Of a stretch of 64,000 bases of DNA, positions 62,289-64,000 are shown in pieces. Origin of the DNA: Hwanghaeella grinnelliae (lineage in GTDB: Bacteria; Pseudomonadota; Alphaproteobacteria; UBA8366; Aestuariispiraceae); assembly GCF_004005845.1 (NCBI RefSeq), contig NZ_SADE01000001.1, forward strand, positions 2,046,001 through 2,110,000, read 5' to 3'. The number at the start of each line of letters is the position of its first letter. The stretch's first letter is position 1. The notes below the pieces were generated by a model. The model did not search any database. It was not told where the DNA came from and saw nothing but the letters and a program-made list of their open reading frames with translations. A program made the position numbers and the translations under genes.

Positions 62289-62317
62289 TAAATAAGCGGA
62301 TTTTCAGATTATGTCAA
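62289..62317 (-). promoter_or_regulatory. Candidate promoter of the DUF2061 gene
   Basis: On the minus strand a perfect -35 box TTGACA (62317-62312) lies 17 bp from TATTTA (62294-62289). The -10 is poor, but the -35 is exact and the stretch is AT-rich. A CTTATT/AATAAG repeat nearby could be a regulator site. Confidence 0.45.
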
Positions 62318-62433
62318 GAATGGACCTGCAGTTATGCACGCAAGTGCCCCTTCCTTTTTCAGCCATCCGCGTTAATCTTTAAGACAGGTCCAAAACTAAC
62401 CTCACCACATTTCTGATCCAAAGGGAGTTGGCT

Positions 62434-64000
62434 ATGCCGGCATTGGACGATCCAGCCATGTCATCCGGAAAATTCGGAATTGGGCAGAACGTGCCCCGCA
62501 AGGAAGACCCCACCCTGCTGACAGGGCATGGGAAATATACGGACGACTTGAACCTGGATGGGCAATTATACGCCTATGTCTTCCGCTCACCCTATGCGCA
62601 CGCCATCATCAAGAATGTCGATACATCGGCGGCACTGGACAGTCCCGGCGTCAAAATGGTGGTCACCGGGAAAGACTTGGTCGAAGCCGGATACGGCACC
62701 CCTCCCTGCGTCGTTCCGCTGAAAAGTACCGACGGAACCGACATGATCAAGACCCCGTGGATGGCGCTGCCCGCCGACCGGATCCGTTATGCTGGCGAAG
62801 CGGTGGCCATGGTCATTGCGGAAACCCAAGTGCAGGCCAAAGACGCCGCGGAATTGATCGAGTTGGACGTCGAAGAACTGCCGGCCGTGGTCAATATGGA
62901 AACCGCTGCCGCACCGGGTACGGAACAAATCTGGCCGGAATTGACGCCGAACAACACCGCCGTGCATTGGGAAGGCGGCAAGAAGGACGAGACCGAGGAA
63001 GCCTTTGCCAAGGCCGCTCATGTCACCAAGATGCGCCTGAACAACAACCGCCTGGTCGTCGCGCCGATCGAGCCGCGATGCTCGATCGCCGATTACGATT
63101 CGGAAGAAGACCGCTATGTCTTCCATTCCTGCTCCCAAGGCGTGTTCGGCCTGCGCAACAACCTCGCCGAACATGTGTTGAAGGTCGAACCGGAAAAGCT
63201 GCGCGTGCTGACATACAGTGTCGGCGGTTCGTTCGGGATGAAGATTTATGTCTATCCGGAATACCTGCCCCTGCTGCACGCCGCCAAGGCGCTGCGCCGG
63301 CCGGTGAAATGGACGGATGAGCGCAGCGGGTCCTTCATGAGCGACCTGCACGGCCGGGCCATGAAGTTCGACGCGGAACTGGCGCTGGACGAAGACCACA
63401 ATTTCACCGGCGTTCGGGTGAAGGTGGTCGGAGATCTGGGGGCCTATATCTCCTTCGTCGGTCCGATGATGGCCAGCCTGAACATCCTTCGGAACGGCAT
63501 CGGCGCCTATAAGACGCCGACCATGTTCGTCGAATCGGATCTGGTCCTGACGAACAAGACGCCGGTCGCCGCCTATCGTGGCGCCGGACGGCCGGACGGC
63601 AACTACATCATGGAAAACCTGATCGACCAGGCAGCCCGCGATCTTGGCATCGACAAGATTGAATTGCGCCGCAAGAACCTTGTTCCTGCGGATATGATGC
63701 CCTTTACCGCCGGCAACGGCGAAGCCATCGATAGCGGTGACTTCCTGGGTACAATGGAAAAGGCCCTGGAAGTCGGCGACGTCGCCGGTTTCGCAGCGCG
63801 CCGCAAGGACAGCGAATCGCGCGGCAAACTGCGCGGCTTGGGCGTCAGTTCCTTCTGTGAAGTGACCGCCACCCCGGCCAAGGAAATGGGCGGCGTGCGG
63901 TTCGACGACGACGGTGGCGTCACCATCGTCACTGGCACGCTGGACTACGGTCAGGGCCATGCCGGTACCTTCGCGCAAATCCTGAATGACCTGCTGGGCA
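62434..64000 (+). CDS. Xanthine dehydrogenase family molybdopterin-binding subunit (N-terminal part, runs off right edge)
   Basis: The ATG at 62434 follows AAGGGAG by 6 bases, and the frame is open to the window end (522 codons). The N-terminal half-domain begins IGQNVPRKEDPTLLTGHGKYTDD, followed by LDGQLYAYVFRSPYAHA. YSVGGSFGMKIYVYPEYLPLL is the molybdopterin-binding region, and AYRGAGRPDGNYIMENLIDQAARDLGID contains the AYRGAGRP variant instead of the AYRCSFR loop of aerobic CO dehydrogenase, so it is not a form I CO dehydrogenase. It is the catalytic large subunit of an aldehyde, xanthine or related oxidoreductase; the substrate is unknown. The FAD and iron-sulfur subunit genes are expected beyond the right edge. 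Confidence 0.93.
   Translation, partial: MPALDDPAMSSGKFGIGQNVPRKEDPTLLTGHGKYTDDLNLDGQLYAYVFRSPYAHAIIKNVDTSAALDSPGVKMVVTGKDLVEAGYGTPPCVVPLKSTDGTDMIKTPWMALPADRIRYAGEAVAMVIAETQVQAKDAAELIELDVEELPAVVNMETAAAPGTEQIWPELTPNNTAVHWEGGKKDETEEAFAKAAHVTKMRLNNNRLVVAPIEPRCSIADYDSEEDRYVFHSCSQGVFGLRNNLAEHVLKVEPEKLRVLTYSVGGSFGMKIYVYPEYLPLLHAAKALRRPVKWTDERSGSFMSDLHGRAMKFDAELALDEDHNFTGVRVKVVGDLGAYISFVGPMMASLNILRNGIGAYKTPTMFVESDLVLTNKTPVAAYRGAGRPDGNYIMENLIDQAARDLGIDKIELRRKNLVPADMMPFTAGNGEAIDSGDFLGTMEKALEVGDVAGFAARRKDSESRGKLRGLGVSSFCEVTATPAKEMGGVRFDDDGGVTIVTGTLDYGQGHAGTFAQILNDLLG

Noticed and set aside
62434-64000. Aerobic CO dehydrogenase (CoxL)
   Set aside because: The active-site loop is AYRGAGRP, not the AYRCSFR of form I enzymes, so no CO oxidation is claimed.

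Overview
This 64 kb window looks like chromosome of a free-living alphaproteobacterium, most likely of the Rhodospirillales (inference). The support is moderately high GC, alphaproteobacterial gene orders (aminotransferase-hom-glpX-recJ), class I PHA synthase, PAS_5-type PAS proteins and a 2-aminobenzoyl-CoA monooxygenase/reductase cluster. No phage, insertion sequence, CRISPR array or plasmid function was seen. One tRNA gene, tRNA-Glu(UUC), is present.

Positions 1-10.9 kb: edge-truncated PAS_5 protein, creatinase, Lrp/AsnC regulator with a divergent EamA exporter, GNAT acetyltransferase, enolase-superfamily enzyme and orphan CheY-like receiver. A DeoR regulator then heads a five-gene sugar/glycerol-phosphate type ABC importer operon, whose promoter carries three evenly spaced copies of one palindrome.

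Positions 10.9-21.5 kb: Sel1-repeat protein and secreted PEBP-like protein, then an eight-gene catabolic operon for an aromatic acid via its CoA thioester, probably anthranilate. It encodes monooxygenase/reductase, SDR, MarR, enoyl-CoA hydratase, acyl-CoA dehydrogenase, CoA ligase, thioesterase and RidA.

Positions 21.5-36.9 kb: polytopic membrane protein, DUF2000/AraC pair, MsbA-like exporter, GST/TetR divergent pair with a perfect operator, second DMT exporter, SelO AMPylase, sensor kinase, dimethylglycine/sarcosine dehydrogenase-like enzyme with YciI, a secreted metalloprotease with a VPLPA C-terminal anchor, and a PAS_5 protein.

Positions 36.9-45.4 kb: signalling block with a 999-residue hybrid kinase, a receiver protein, a receiver-EAL protein with a degenerate EAL domain, a cyclase-family hydrolase, and a chemoreceptor with duplicated CHASE3-like sensor units.

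Positions 45.5-64 kb: housekeeping genes (rsgA, tRNA-Glu, flagellar hook-type gene with a sigma-54 promoter, recJ, glpX, hom, aminotransferase, OmpA-type lipoprotein, phaC, gamma carbonic anhydrase, argC, Cys-tRNA deacylase, caspase-like protein, DUF2061) and the start of a xanthine-dehydrogenase-family large subunit.

Two compact signals stand out. A small basic ORF (57183-57473, minus) resembles the ribosome-rescue factor ArfA and has an intrinsic terminator inside its coding sequence, so its mRNA should lack a stop codon. Upstream of argC, a 15-codon ORF with two Arg-Arg pairs precedes mutually exclusive hairpins and a terminator, the layout of a transcription attenuator. Both are inferences from sequence and need testing.
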